This document shows positions 51,576-60,597 of a DNA stretch of 64,000 nt, piece by piece. Within the stretch, counting starts at the first letter, position 1. Each line of letters opens with the position of its first letter. Under the pieces are notes generated by a model. The model was not told the origin of the DNA. It searched no databases and saw only the letters and a program-made list of their open reading frames with translations. Made by a program: the position numbers and the translations under genes. The DNA is from Salvator merianae. Lineage: Eukaryota > Chordata > Lepidosauria > Squamata > Teiidae. The stretch lies in the NCBI GenBank assembly GCA_003586115.2, contig QVOM02000042.1, positions 32,206,855 through 32,270,854 of the forward strand, written 5' to 3'.

Positions 51576-51969
51576 GTGCTACTGTAGCCATGAGACATTA
51601 TTATATGTACAGATTGGCATGGATCCTATGAAATATAACTATAAGGATTTCAAATACAGAGAATCTGACCAGAATCCCTGGACTCTGTAGAAACTGATTT
51701 TCTCTGCTTATCTCTTGAATACGTTAACCTGGCGGCTCAGAGAAGCTCAGGAAATTACGCATTAATAGTTAACAAAAGGTTGGGCAACTATTTGGCGATC
51801 AACTAGTCCATTGTTCAAACTTACACCTTGAGAACCCCTCTTTAAGAATGTAAATAGCAACATTTAAGCTAATCAACCAGAGTAGTTATCTGTCTATCTG
51901 CCTACGTGAAAAAGCACATGTTTGCTCTGCTAAAATAAGTTTCCTCCTTTTTCTATTTGGGAAAAAGAA

Positions 51970-51977
51970 TATAAAAA
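51970..51977 (+). promoter_or_regulatory. LTR TATA box candidate
   Basis: tataaaaa preceded by gggaaaaagaa. The same sequence occurs in the 3' LTR and, inverted, in the solo LTR. Confidence 0.6.
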
Positions 51978-52638
51978 GTTCAGGTTTTTACTATTAGGAA
52001 GTTAAGGGAAGTGAAGGGAAGTGAAGTGAAGTTAGGTTAGGAGAAGAGAGGAGTTAGCAGGAGCTGAGGACAGAGGAGAAGACATTATGGAGCAGGAGAA
52101 GAAGAAAGCATCTCAGCGCTATTTTTCACTGCTTGCAGTTTCCTTTATTTTCCTTTCTTTTTGAGCTGATTTCACTAAAGAGGGATTCCATATCTCTCTC
52201 TATGCCCCTTGGCAAAAGAGCTGTTTTTGCTTCTAAAGGAGTAAGGGTTGTGGAGCCATGTCTACATCCCATTCTCTGATTTTTCATGCATTTTTGCCTG
52301 CAAGAGACCCATGCATCTTTTCCCCCAGGTTGTCCTTTTTGCCATAATGAAGTTTCATCTGGAGAAGACTACAGATGGTGAGAGTCATCCCTTAGTGCTG
52401 AGGACATTTCTTAGTCTTCATTGCTAGCTTCTTCCAGACTATCTCTCTCTTTCTCCCCCCCCCCTTCTACCTCTTTTACACACACTAAATAGGTCTCCTT
52501 ACTTAGTTTGGAGCCAAGCCTTTTTCTTTTTGCTTTCCAAATGCCAAACTACCTATCCTACCTATGAAACAGGCTGATTCTAACAAATTACTTTGTTTAT
52601 GGCTATTTCTTTGGATTTCAATCTTTTTGCTGGGTTAT

Positions 52639-52644
52639 AATAAA
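52639..52644 (+). promoter_or_regulatory. LTR poly(A) signal
   Basis: aataaa about 165 bp before the LTR end, at the right place for an R/U5 boundary. Conserved in all three LTR copies. Confidence 0.65.
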
Positions 52645-52809
52645 AGATGCACCATTCTTTTCAAGGACTACCTCCCCTTTATTTGCATTTCCTATGTCAA
52701 TTTAGCGTTATTAAAACCAGAACCAAATATCGATCCCTACAAAGGTCTAATATCTGGGCAGAAGCTAATTTCCCCAAAATATCTTCCCAGAGCTCGGCCT
52801 TTAACAGTT

Positions 52810-52827
52810 TGGTGGAGAACGGGGCAT
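52810..52827 (+). promoter_or_regulatory. Candidate primer binding site
   Basis: tggtggagaacggggcat begins with the TGG that pairs with a tRNA CCA end, three bases after the LTR. I could not match it to a particular tRNA. Confidence 0.55.
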
Positions 52828-53026
52828 TGGAACTCATTAAATACACGTGTTTAAAGTAACGTGGGAATCGTGTACACGAGTTTGGGCGCTAATTTGGCTA
52901 GAAAGTGCTCTATTTGATTGGATCTTTACCAAAAAGTGATTTTTAAGTGCACAGCAAACTGTTTTGGAAGTTTTTCCTGTTTTTGTGAGAATTTGGTAGT
53001 TTTTCCGCAATTTTGAGAAAGGGAAC

Positions 53027-55033
53027 ATGGCAGAAGGTTTGTTGTTTAGGAAAGAGGTAAAACCAGACAAACTAAGGCAATGGATAGAAGCCCAGGGTTC
53101 ATGCATATGGCATCCTGAAATTTTCAAGAATAAAGAAAGGGTAAAAGAAATCCTTGTACGTGGTTATGAAGAATATTTTTCCAAATTTAAATTTAATAGA
53201 GAAACTAAAACGTCAGTTGCAATATGGGGTACTTGGAAAGCAATTGGGGCTTTAGAAGAAACAGTACAGGCCAAAGAGGAGATTATTTCAGACTTGAGGC
53301 AGCAATTGAAAGTATGTTCTCAAGACTGGGCTGACCATACAGAGCAAATGAAAAAAGAGATAGAAAAAGAAAGAGAACAACAGGCAGAAATGAGGGTAAG
53401 AGAAGAGAAGGAAAAAGAGGAATTGAGAAGACAGCTAGAATTAGAAAGGGAGAAATTTCAGTTAGAGATAGCAGAATTACGCAGACAGTTGCAGGTCGAG
53501 AGTGAAAGATCTCAGCTGGCTCAAACCTCTGCTACTGCAGAAAAGGTTCAGCTAGTAGAAGCTTTGCGGGAATCAAGAGGCAAACTATTAGAAGTACAAG
53601 AAGCTAAGGAAGATGTTGGGTGCCAGTTGCTAGTAGTACAAAAGCAGCTAGAAGAGGCTAAAGCAACTGCCTCATATCTAGTGGCTCACGCCCATGATAA
53701 AATGGGGAGTGTTTCACATGAGTTGTGTGAGGAAAGGATTAGAGAATTAGAATGGAAATTACAGACACACCAAGGCGTTATTGCAGCTGTAAAAGCTCAA
53801 AATGCTCCTATGGTAGTGGCAGAAGCACTTTTGGCTCCTGTACGTGCGTGTGAAACCTCTGCAAGCCAGGCTTTCCAAAGTACTGGTGGTAATGGGTCCA
53901 AAGCCCTTTTGCCTAGGGTGGAGGAAACTAAATGGATTCCTCCTACCAATAAAAGCAGGATGGCCCCCGTTAAGATAAAGGATATTAGCAAGATTGGGGA
54001 TGGAGGAGCCATTACTAGAGAAAAGGTGACAGAATCTTTTCCCTTTAAGATGCAAGAAATCCAAGCTTTGGCAAAACAATTTGGTGTTTTAAACAAGGAA
54101 ACATGCATTGAATGGATTTCTAAGGTGTGGCAGCAATCGGAACTATGGAGTGGGCAGGATCTTACACAGTTAGCACGGGCATGCATTGCTCCTTCTGATG
54201 CCCCTACTATGGAAATTGAAATTTCTTCCGTTTCTTCTTCGACGGATACGATGGCTGATTGGGCGGCAGCAATGCTACAAACTTTTCATCCTGGTAAAAG
54301 TCTAACCCGTATCTTCCAAAATGAAGTGCAGTCCCCTTATGAATACCCAGAAATGTATGTGCAGAGAAAAATAATATTAGCCACCATTGCTGGATTAATG
54401 CCTCCAGACGAGGAAGAAGAGGAAAGTGGAGAATCTTTTGATGAGCTTGCACATAGCCAGCTTATTGAAGAGATTTGGTTTGGGCTTTCTCCTTCATTAA
54501 AACTTGCCTTGGTTTCATATGATAGAACAGGAATTACCTACCAAGAGTTTGTAGAAGCAGTGCACAAAGCAGCTAGAATTTTGAAAGAGGCAGGACAGTT
54601 AAATATAAAAAGGAAAGAAAGGGAAAAAGTGCACTGGGAACCAATTGATGCCTTGGTTTCAAATCCCAATATGAAAATTGGAACTGGAACCCAGAATAGG
54701 AGGTTTTCCCATGATCAGAGGCAATCAGCCCAAAACAGGCAGCCTCAGCAGTTATTAATGTCTCAGCCTGCTTCTCAAATGCAGAGGCAAGGATCCAGCC
54801 AAGAACCTAGTTTTCGTAGCATGTTGTGGAATGAATTAAAGAAATTGGGTTTTGATATGAGGGCATTTGAGCATAAGGGGGACAGTTTTCTGTTGGAGGC
54901 TTTGACAAGGGCACGAAGGGAAGCAGAAATTGCTGCTGCCAGACTGCCTGCCCTTGCCACTAACAGTAATTGCCCTAATGTTGTTCCTTCTGACCCCCCT
55001 CTTGCTTCAATGCAGGGTAATGGTAATGCATGA
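53027..55033 (+). CDS. Gag-like protein of the LTR element, 668 aa, intact
   Basis: ATG at 53027 follows a 220-bp leader and the frame is open to TGA 55031-55033. Order of parts: an N-terminal globular stretch (1-70) with Trp-rich segments; a long Glu/Lys/Gln-rich coiled coil (about 75-250); a hinge; and a capsid-like half (about 330-540) with a major-homology-region-like motif QSPYEYPEMYVQR at 435-447 (pattern Q-x3-E-x4-[FY]-x2-R). A Gln/Arg-rich tail (about 560-600) follows, then a second basic-acidic helix. No CCHC zinc knuckle is present, so RNA binding may rest on the basic tail. Expected role is particle assembly; the N-terminal coiled coil recalls foamy and some fish retroviral Gag proteins by layout only. 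Flanked by the primer-site leader upstream and by an in-frame open region downstream. Confidence 0.75.
   Translation: MAEGLLFRKEVKPDKLRQWIEAQGSCIWHPEIFKNKERVKEILVRGYEEYFSKFKFNRETKTSVAIWGTWKAIGALEETVQAKEEIISDLRQQLKVCSQDWADHTEQMKKEIEKEREQQAEMRVREEKEKEELRRQLELEREKFQLEIAELRRQLQVESERSQLAQTSATAEKVQLVEALRESRGKLLEVQEAKEDVGCQLLVVQKQLEEAKATASYLVAHAHDKMGSVSHELCEERIRELEWKLQTHQGVIAAVKAQNAPMVVAEALLAPVRACETSASQAFQSTGGNGSKALLPRVEETKWIPPTNKSRMAPVKIKDISKIGDGGAITREKVTESFPFKMQEIQALAKQFGVLNKETCIEWISKVWQQSELWSGQDLTQLARACIAPSDAPTMEIEISSVSSSTDTMADWAAAMLQTFHPGKSLTRIFQNEVQSPYEYPEMYVQRKIILATIAGLMPPDEEEEESGESFDELAHSQLIEEIWFGLSPSLKLALVSYDRTGITYQEFVEAVHKAARILKEAGQLNIKRKEREKVHWEPIDALVSNPNMKIGTGTQNRRFSHDQRQSAQNRQPQQLLMSQPASQMQRQGSSQEPSFRSMLWNELKKLGFDMRAFEHKGDSFLLEALTRARREAEIAAARLPALATNSNCPNVVPSDPPLASMQGNGNA
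55031..55033 (+). other. In-frame TGA between the two long open regions
   Basis: The frame before and after this codon is the same: upstream open from 53027, downstream open to 56755. The following bases are agg ggc cct. Either a programmed readthrough stop as in gammaretroviral gag-pol, or a single nonsense mutation of a once longer protein. Confidence 0.85.
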
Positions 55034-56755
55034 AGGGGCCCTGCTCAGACTTTAAGTGGGGAGACTTTTGTCTCACCACAATTGACAATAGTTACTGGGA
55101 TTAAGGATTGTGATTTTGCTGTTAAAAGGGGCCAATCTGAGCGGGGAATTTTGGGTTTGTGTGGCCCTGAACCTAAGAAAAAGATTTGTCTTCCTACTAA
55201 GAAATTGTGTTTAGAAGAAAGAAAAGATGTATTGGATGCTTTAAGAATCGTATCTGGTAGAACTGCAGTGTTAGAAAATGACCAGAAGGCTACAGAAAAC
55301 AAGAATGTAGAAATTGTGTTAGGCGTGCCTTGTGATCTTGTACCTGAATCCATAGGAGATAATGTGTGTAGTGTGCAGGAAAAAGAATCTGATGTTGAAG
55401 ATTTAAAAACACAGTCTGAAAGTCAGAATGCACAGGAATCTGGAGTTATGGCAGCAGAGAAGCATAGAGACAGGATTTCTCTTGCTTTGCCTGTGGAAGT
55501 TGAGATTGTTGATGTGCCTCAGAGCATTTTGGAAAAGAAAATGGTTGATCATTGTGTAATTAGTGTTGAAAACGAGCCTAACAGCCAGGGGACCCAGAAA
55601 TTTGCTACTGCTTTAAATATGACAATGGAAAAGGGTTTGAATCCGTTTTTGTGTGCTGAATGGAAACAAATGGAGGCTGGTAGTGGTTTGTCTAGGAATG
55701 ACAGAACCAGCTCAACCAGGCAAGAAGTTCCATTTGAGGTACAGGAAGGAGACAACCTTACAGGGTCGTTGTTTCATAAAGAGAGCAGATTTGGATGTCT
55801 AGATTTTGAGGCTTGTATTTCTAACTCTGAAGCAAAGATCTCAGTTGTACCAGAATGTGAAAATCTGCAAGAATGCAATTTTAAACAAAAAGGCTTTCCT
55901 GTGAATTATAATAGAGCAGGTAGTTCCTCAGGAAAACTTTTGGAAAAAGAAAACAGGTTTGGTTGTGTAAGTTTTGAGGCGTGTAATTCTAGTGCTATGG
56001 CTTTGGCAGAACATGGCTCTGATAGGGAGAATGTTGCTGTTAATTCTAATTACACTGAGGCAAGAAAACAGGAGAGGATCAGTCTGATCCAAACCTGGGA
56101 AAAGGATTTAGAAGCTACTTCTTTGGTTACTCAAAGGGAAGAAAATAGAGAGACTTGTGTTTTTGTAGACTCTGGAGTAAGAAAGGAGGCTCAGGATGTG
56201 TCTAGTATGTGCAAGGGAAGTCCAGAGTTGGAACCACAGGAGAAAGTTTGTGAAGTGCAACCTGTAGATCTTCCAGCAGTGGCAGGAGCCTATCTATTAG
56301 GATTGGTTTTAGGTTTCCAATTAGCTTTGAATGCTAGGACGTTGCCAAAAGGTGATCTCAGGTGTAAAAAGGAAGAAGAGGATCTGGAATGCCAGAATAT
56401 TTCTGAAATGGTAAAAAGTGAGGACAAAGGAAATTGTAGCAACCAAGAGAAGACAGGCAGGACGATTTTGCAGAACAATGAATTGTCTGTCCCTGTAGCA
56501 AATTTGGGTGTTTTAAAAACATCCCTTTTACATCTGTATGTTTATTCAAGTTCTGAATTTTGGGCACAATACAGGGTGCAATTTCTTTTCTCAAAGATCA
56601 TTGTACTTGGAAAACCGCCACCAGAACCCCCCCCAAACAGGGAATTTTACTACTGGAAGAATGGCATGAGCCCCCATTTTTCTTTTCAGTCCAAAGGTTT
56701 TGCTGCAAGGCATAAGGCTCTTAGCATTTGTTTACCTTGGCATGTTTGTTTTTAA
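55034..56755 (+). CDS. Second open region of the LTR element, ~573 codons, unknown function
   Basis: Open without interruption from the TGA to 56755. No ATG lies near its start; the first in-frame ATG is about 140 codons in (55448), fitting expression by readthrough or splicing. I recognise no RT, RNase H, integrase or envelope. Counting from the TTG at 55082, visible features are: a Cys-containing basic N-terminal part; two copies of a motif RFGC-x2-FEAC at about 236-246 and 292-302, 56 residues apart; an isolated VFVDSGV at 360-366 that looks like an aspartic-protease active-site triad but lacks the other protease landmarks; a hydrophobic Gly-rich stretch AVAGAYLLGLVLGFQLAL at about 398-415, possibly one membrane helix; and a Pro-rich C-terminal segment. 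Overall it is acidic and Ser/Glu-rich, so it may be largely unstructured. Function not assigned. Confidence 0.6.
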   Translation, partial: RGPAQTLSGETFVSPQLTIVTGIKDCDFAVKRGQSERGILGLCGPEPKKKICLPTKKLCLEERKDVLDALRIVSGRTAVLENDQKATENKNVEIVLGVPCDLVPESIGDNVCSVQEKESDVEDLKTQSESQNAQESGVMAAEKHRDRISLALPVEVEIVDVPQSILEKKMVDHCVISVENEPNSQGTQKFATALNMTMEKGLNPFLCAEWKQMEAGSGLSRNDRTSSTRQEVPFEVQEGDNLTGSLFHKESRFGCLDFEACISNSEAKISVVPECENLQECNFKQKGFPVNYNRAGSSSGKLLEKENRFGCVSFEACNSSAMALAEHGSDRENVAVNSNYTEARKQERISLIQTWEKDLEATSLVTQREENRETCVFVDSGVRKEAQDVSSMCKGSPELEPQEKVCEVQPVDLPAVAGAYLLGLVLGFQLALNARTLPKGDLRCKKEEEDLECQNISEMVKSEDKGNCSNQEKTGRTILQNNELSVPVANLGVLKTSLLHLYVYSSSEFWAQYRVQFLFSKIIVLGKPPPEPPPNREFYYWKNGMSPHFSFQSKGFAARHKALSICLPWHVCF

Positions 56756-58454
56756 GATTATTCAGTAGCTCAGTGGGTGATTGTTTACCCATTGTTGTGC
56801 TCTGAATGGTTTGGCAACTCTTCTCAGTTGAAGGACTGGAAGGGCAAGCCTAAACTTTTCATGAACAGAGCTGAACTCTGTGTATGGTCAGGAACTATGA
56901 GTGCTTCCTGATTGATTGTTGTGCATCCCTAGTGGTGATCCTTTGAATTCTCAGAGTTTTGATTTTGAAGAAAGAAAAGTTTTCCTTTTTAAGATTTATT
57001 TTTGTTTTGAAAGTTTTTTTTCCCCCCTTTTACTGTGTAGTATGCCCTGATAGTGGCAACTGCAGCTGAAAAGTTTTAATTTTTATTATTATTTTTAAAT
57101 TTTTGGTTTTGCTTTTGACAGTTTTGCTTTTAAATTCTCATTTGAGTTCAAGGGAGAAATGGCATTGCTCCCATACAATTCTATTTTATTTTCCTTTTCA
57201 TTAAAATCCCTTTTCTTCTTGCTCTTTCTATAGAACAAATGATTTCTGAAACCCCAAGTTTCGCTGGGATTGCCCCAAATGCAGTCCTCCTTTTTCCTTT
57301 CTTTCTTTCCTTTCTTTCTTCCCCCATTATTTACTCTATAGTATAGAATAGGGAATCCTTTAGTAAGGGAAAGAAGAAGAAGCATCTTTTCCTCCATGGA
57401 AGAAGAAAGAGAGATCAACATGTGTTCCGGGTCGTAGCTGGAATCAGTGCACCATTGGACAATTGGATCTCTGCAATGAAAGGTGTAGCAGCTGTTTGAA
57501 GATTTTACCACAGTTGTGTCTACATGCAGAACTGTTAACCTGAAAAAGACTGTGAGCTGAACCAACAATCTGCAAAGAACTGAGAACTTTTCTACTATGA
57601 GCTTAGCCAAAGACTTGATGCCAGTATCTGAACAAGGCAAAGGACTGTAGAACTTGGAACTTTTCTATTATATGAACATTGCTACCTTGTCATAAGAAAT
57701 TTAATGCCAACATCTGGAACTGTGAAACAAGGAACTGTTACATGTTGAGAACTTTGAACTGAGACTCCTGCATATAGATACAGAAGACAGAAGATCCTGG
57801 AACAAGTTGCCAAGTCAACTGTTGCTTTCTATATGTTATTGATATTTTTCTAATGCATTTGTTATATATTGTTGCCAACTGTTGCATTTTTATTGTTATG
57901 AGTTATTATGTATACTGATTTTTGCTTTGGTGCCTGACTCCTATTGAAGGAGACCATTCCCAGCATTGAAACAGTTGCATTATGATATATGATTGTTATT
58001 TGAAATGTTTTGATTATGATTATGCTTAAATTTTCTTTACTTGCTTTCATCTTTATATCTTTCCCTTTCCTTTCCCCACTTGGTACATGATTTTCGGATT
58101 GTTTTTTGTTTTTCTTTTTCTTTTATAGGAACACTTATTAGATTATATCACTGGGCAAGTTAGGGAGCTCAAAATACACAGTACCAAATATTAAGAAGTC
58201 AAGAGATGTTTTTACTGAGAGCAAACATTTTAGCATTGCCATAGATATGGAGAATGCAACAAAGCAGTCTTTCTGAGAGTTCTCTTGTTTGAATTTTGAA
58301 TTCTGAATTTGGTTCTACATTCAGTTGTGATTTTATTCACTGGACAAATACTTGCCTTAATCTTAACTGGAATTGCATTAAGAAAACCTCTGAGAACATT
58401 CCCCAAAAGTTTCAGTTCGGGCCTATAAAGCCTTATCGAGTATAAAGTTTTATG
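56756..58454 (+). other. Internal non-coding region of the LTR element
   Basis: 1.7 kb between the last stop and the hairpin. It has T-rich runs and a (TTTC)n tract at 57293-57322. A minus-strand open frame at 57095-57640 includes the simple repeat and has no recognisable domain. No env-like frame is seen. Confidence 0.6.
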
Positions 58455-58488
58455 TCTAGACAAAAATACTGGGAGTATTTTGTCTAGA
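58455..58488 (+). promoter_or_regulatory. Long hairpin just before the polypurine tract
   Basis: tctagacaaaaatact (58455-58470) is the inverted complement of agtattttgtctaga (58474-58488), with one bulged A and a 3-base ggg loop. Fifteen base pairs directly against the polypurine tract suggest an RNA element. Confidence 0.85.
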
Positions 58489-58499
58489 ACGGGGGGAAT
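58489..58499 (+). promoter_or_regulatory. Polypurine tract
   Basis: acggggggaat ends exactly at the first base of the 3' LTR, the position required for plus-strand DNA priming. Confidence 0.8.
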
Positions 58500-59722
58500 T
58501 GTAGCCATGAGACATTATTATATACAGATTGGCATGGATCCTATGAAATATAACTATAAGGATTTCAAATACTGAGAATCTGACCAGAATCCCTGGACTC
58601 TGTAGAAACTGATTTTCTCTGCTTATCTCTTGAATACGTTAACCTGGCGGCTCAGAGAAGCTCAGGAAATTACGCATTAATAGTTAACAAAAGGTTGGGC
58701 AACTATTTGGCGATCAACTAGTCCATTGTTCAAACTTACACCTTAAGAACCCCTCTTTAAGAATGTAAATAGCAACATTTAAGCTAATCAACCAGAGTAG
58801 TTATCTGTCTATCTGCCTACGTGAAAAAGCACATGTTTGCTCTGCTAAAATAAGTTTCCTCCTTTTTCTATTTGGGAAAAAGAATATAAAAAGTTCAGGT
58901 TTTTACTATTAGGAAGTTAAGGGAAGTGAAGGGAAGTGAAGTGAAGTTAGGTTAGGAGAAGAGAGGAGTTAGCAGGAGCTGAGGACAGAGGAGAAGACAT
59001 TATGGAGCAGGAGAAGAAGAAAGCATCTCAGCGCTATTTTTCACTGCTTGCAGTTTCCTTTATTTTCCTTTCTTTTTGAGCTGATTTCACTAAAGAGGGA
59101 TTCCATATCTCTCTCTATTTCCCTTGGCAAAAGAGCTGTTTTTGCTTCTAAAGGAGTAAGGGTTGTGGAGCCATGTCTACATCCCATTCTCTGATTTTTC
59201 ATGCATTTTTGCCTGCAAGAGACCCATGCATCTTTTCCCCCAGATTGTCCTTTTTGCCATAATGAAGTTTCATCTGGAGAAGACTACAGATGGTGAGAGT
59301 TATCCCTTAGTGCTGAGGACATTCCTTAGTCTTCATTTCTAGCTTCTTCCAGACTATCTCTCTCTTTCTCCCCCCCCCCCTTCTACCTCTTTTACACACA
59401 CTAAATAGGTCTCCTTACTTAGTTTGGAGCCAAGCCTTTTTCTTTTTGCTTTCCAAATGCCAAACTACCTATCCTACCTATGAAACAGGCTGATTCTAAC
59501 AAATTACTTTGTTTATGGCTATTTCTTTGGATTTCAATCTTTTTGCTGGGTTATAATAAAAGATGCACCATTCTTTTCAAGGACTACCTCCCCTTTATTT
59601 GCATTTCCTATGTCAATTTAGCGTTATTAAAACCAGAACCAAATATCGATCCCTACAAAGGTCTAATATCTGGGCAGAAGCTAATTTCCCCAAAATATCT
59701 TCCCAGAGCTCGGCCTTTAACA
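58500..59722 (+). repeat. 3' LTR (1223 bp)
   Basis: Same boundaries as the 5' LTR. Differences seen are a missing tg near the start, about eight substitutions and one extra C in the C-run near 59371-59381. Confidence 0.93.
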
Positions 59723-59726
59723 CTAC

Positions 59727-60231
59727 CAGCTGTTAATTCAGGCAACAGCAGATTACCTGCAGAAGGGCAGAGACAAGACAAGGGCTGTGTTCAGATATAA
59801 CAAAAGGTGCCTTGGAGACAGTAATATGTGGCACTTGTATTCCCTGTGCTTCTCTAATCCATCTTTTCTAGTACAGAATGTTTATGAGATGAAGGGACAG
59901 AATGGTGTGTGGATCTCTAATCCGTCTCTGAGATGTCTTGGAAAAGATTTTTTGGGGGTGGCAAAAAGTGGACACAGATAGGAAGCAGACAATCCCAGTT
60001 CCATCCATCCATCCCTTACCCTGGCTGCTATTATTATAAGCACAGCAGACTACTGACAGAAGGAAGGAGGTAAGAGAAACAGTTGACTCAGGCAGGCAGA
60101 TGACAAACCCATTTGCATCCACTGATCTCAATTACCTTCCCCAAAATTCAAGGCATTGAACACAATCATCCCCCTGTCCATTTACTCCGAAGTGCAGTGG
60201 TTCGGTTGTTTAAGATTGTTCCAGCATCCTA
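59727..60231. other. Non-coding flank of the LTR element
   Basis: No exon or named repeat. Confidence 0.35.
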
Positions 60232-60597
60232 AGGCCTTTTTGCACTTTTCATCTTGGAATGTTTGAATGCTGGGTGCCCTGCCATGACGGCAGCCAGGGA
60301 AACATCTGGCCACTGTCATGGTGCCTGGAGACACACCATGTGACTGTTCAACTGCAGCTGCACCGTGCTGTGCCACAGCCTGCAGCATTCACACCAGGAA
60401 ATAGATGCTAACTCTGCATACCGGGAGCAGTCCAGCTGCTCCTGGTACAGTTGTGGAGCACAGTTTTGTGTTCCATAGCTAATAGTGATCAGGAAAGGCT
60501 GTAACTGCTCTAAGCTGCTAGGGTCTCTGTAAACTGCAGAGGCATTTCACTAGTGGGTGTGCAGACACTCCCTAGCTTGTAAGTGCAAGCAGGTCCA
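60232..60597. mobile_element. MITE of the tgcacttac family
   Basis: Left end aggcctttttgcacttttc and right end cttgtaagtgcaagcaggtcc. A second similar left end (aggaccgttttcacttgcac) follows at 60618, perhaps a neighbouring fragment. Confidence 0.5.

Larger units (their letters stand above)
51583..52806 (+). repeat. 5' LTR (1224 bp)
   Basis: Starts tgtagccatgag and ends cggcctttaaca. Core promoter candidate tataaaaa is at 51970-51977 and poly(A) signal aataaa at 52639-52644, placing U3 at about 51583-52000, R at about 52000-52665 and U5 at the remainder. U3/R contains a purine-rich gggaagtgaa array (52008-52045) absent from the solo LTR. Confidence 0.93.
51583..59722 (+). mobile_element. Complete LTR retroelement without recognisable pol, 8.1 kb
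   Basis: Two direct LTRs (51583-52806 and 58500-59722) begin TG and end CA. The insertion is flanked by the 4-bp duplication ctac (51579-51582 and 59723-59726). The internal part has a candidate primer-binding site, a Gag-like frame, a TGA, a second long open region in the same frame, 1.7 kb without a good frame, a strong hairpin and a polypurine tract. No protease-RT-RNase H-integrase or envelope series is visible, so mobility would need enzymes from a related element. The 4-bp duplication and in-frame stop after gag resemble class I (gamma/epsilon-like) endogenous retroviruses; that affinity is inferred only. The LTR pair shows about 8 substitutions and 2 small indels, so the insertion is young. 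Confidence 0.9.

Noticed and set aside
57095..57640. 181-codon minus-strand frame inside the LTR element
   Set aside because: It is antisense to the element, includes a simple (TTTC)n tract read as Lys/Glu repeats, and shows no domain.
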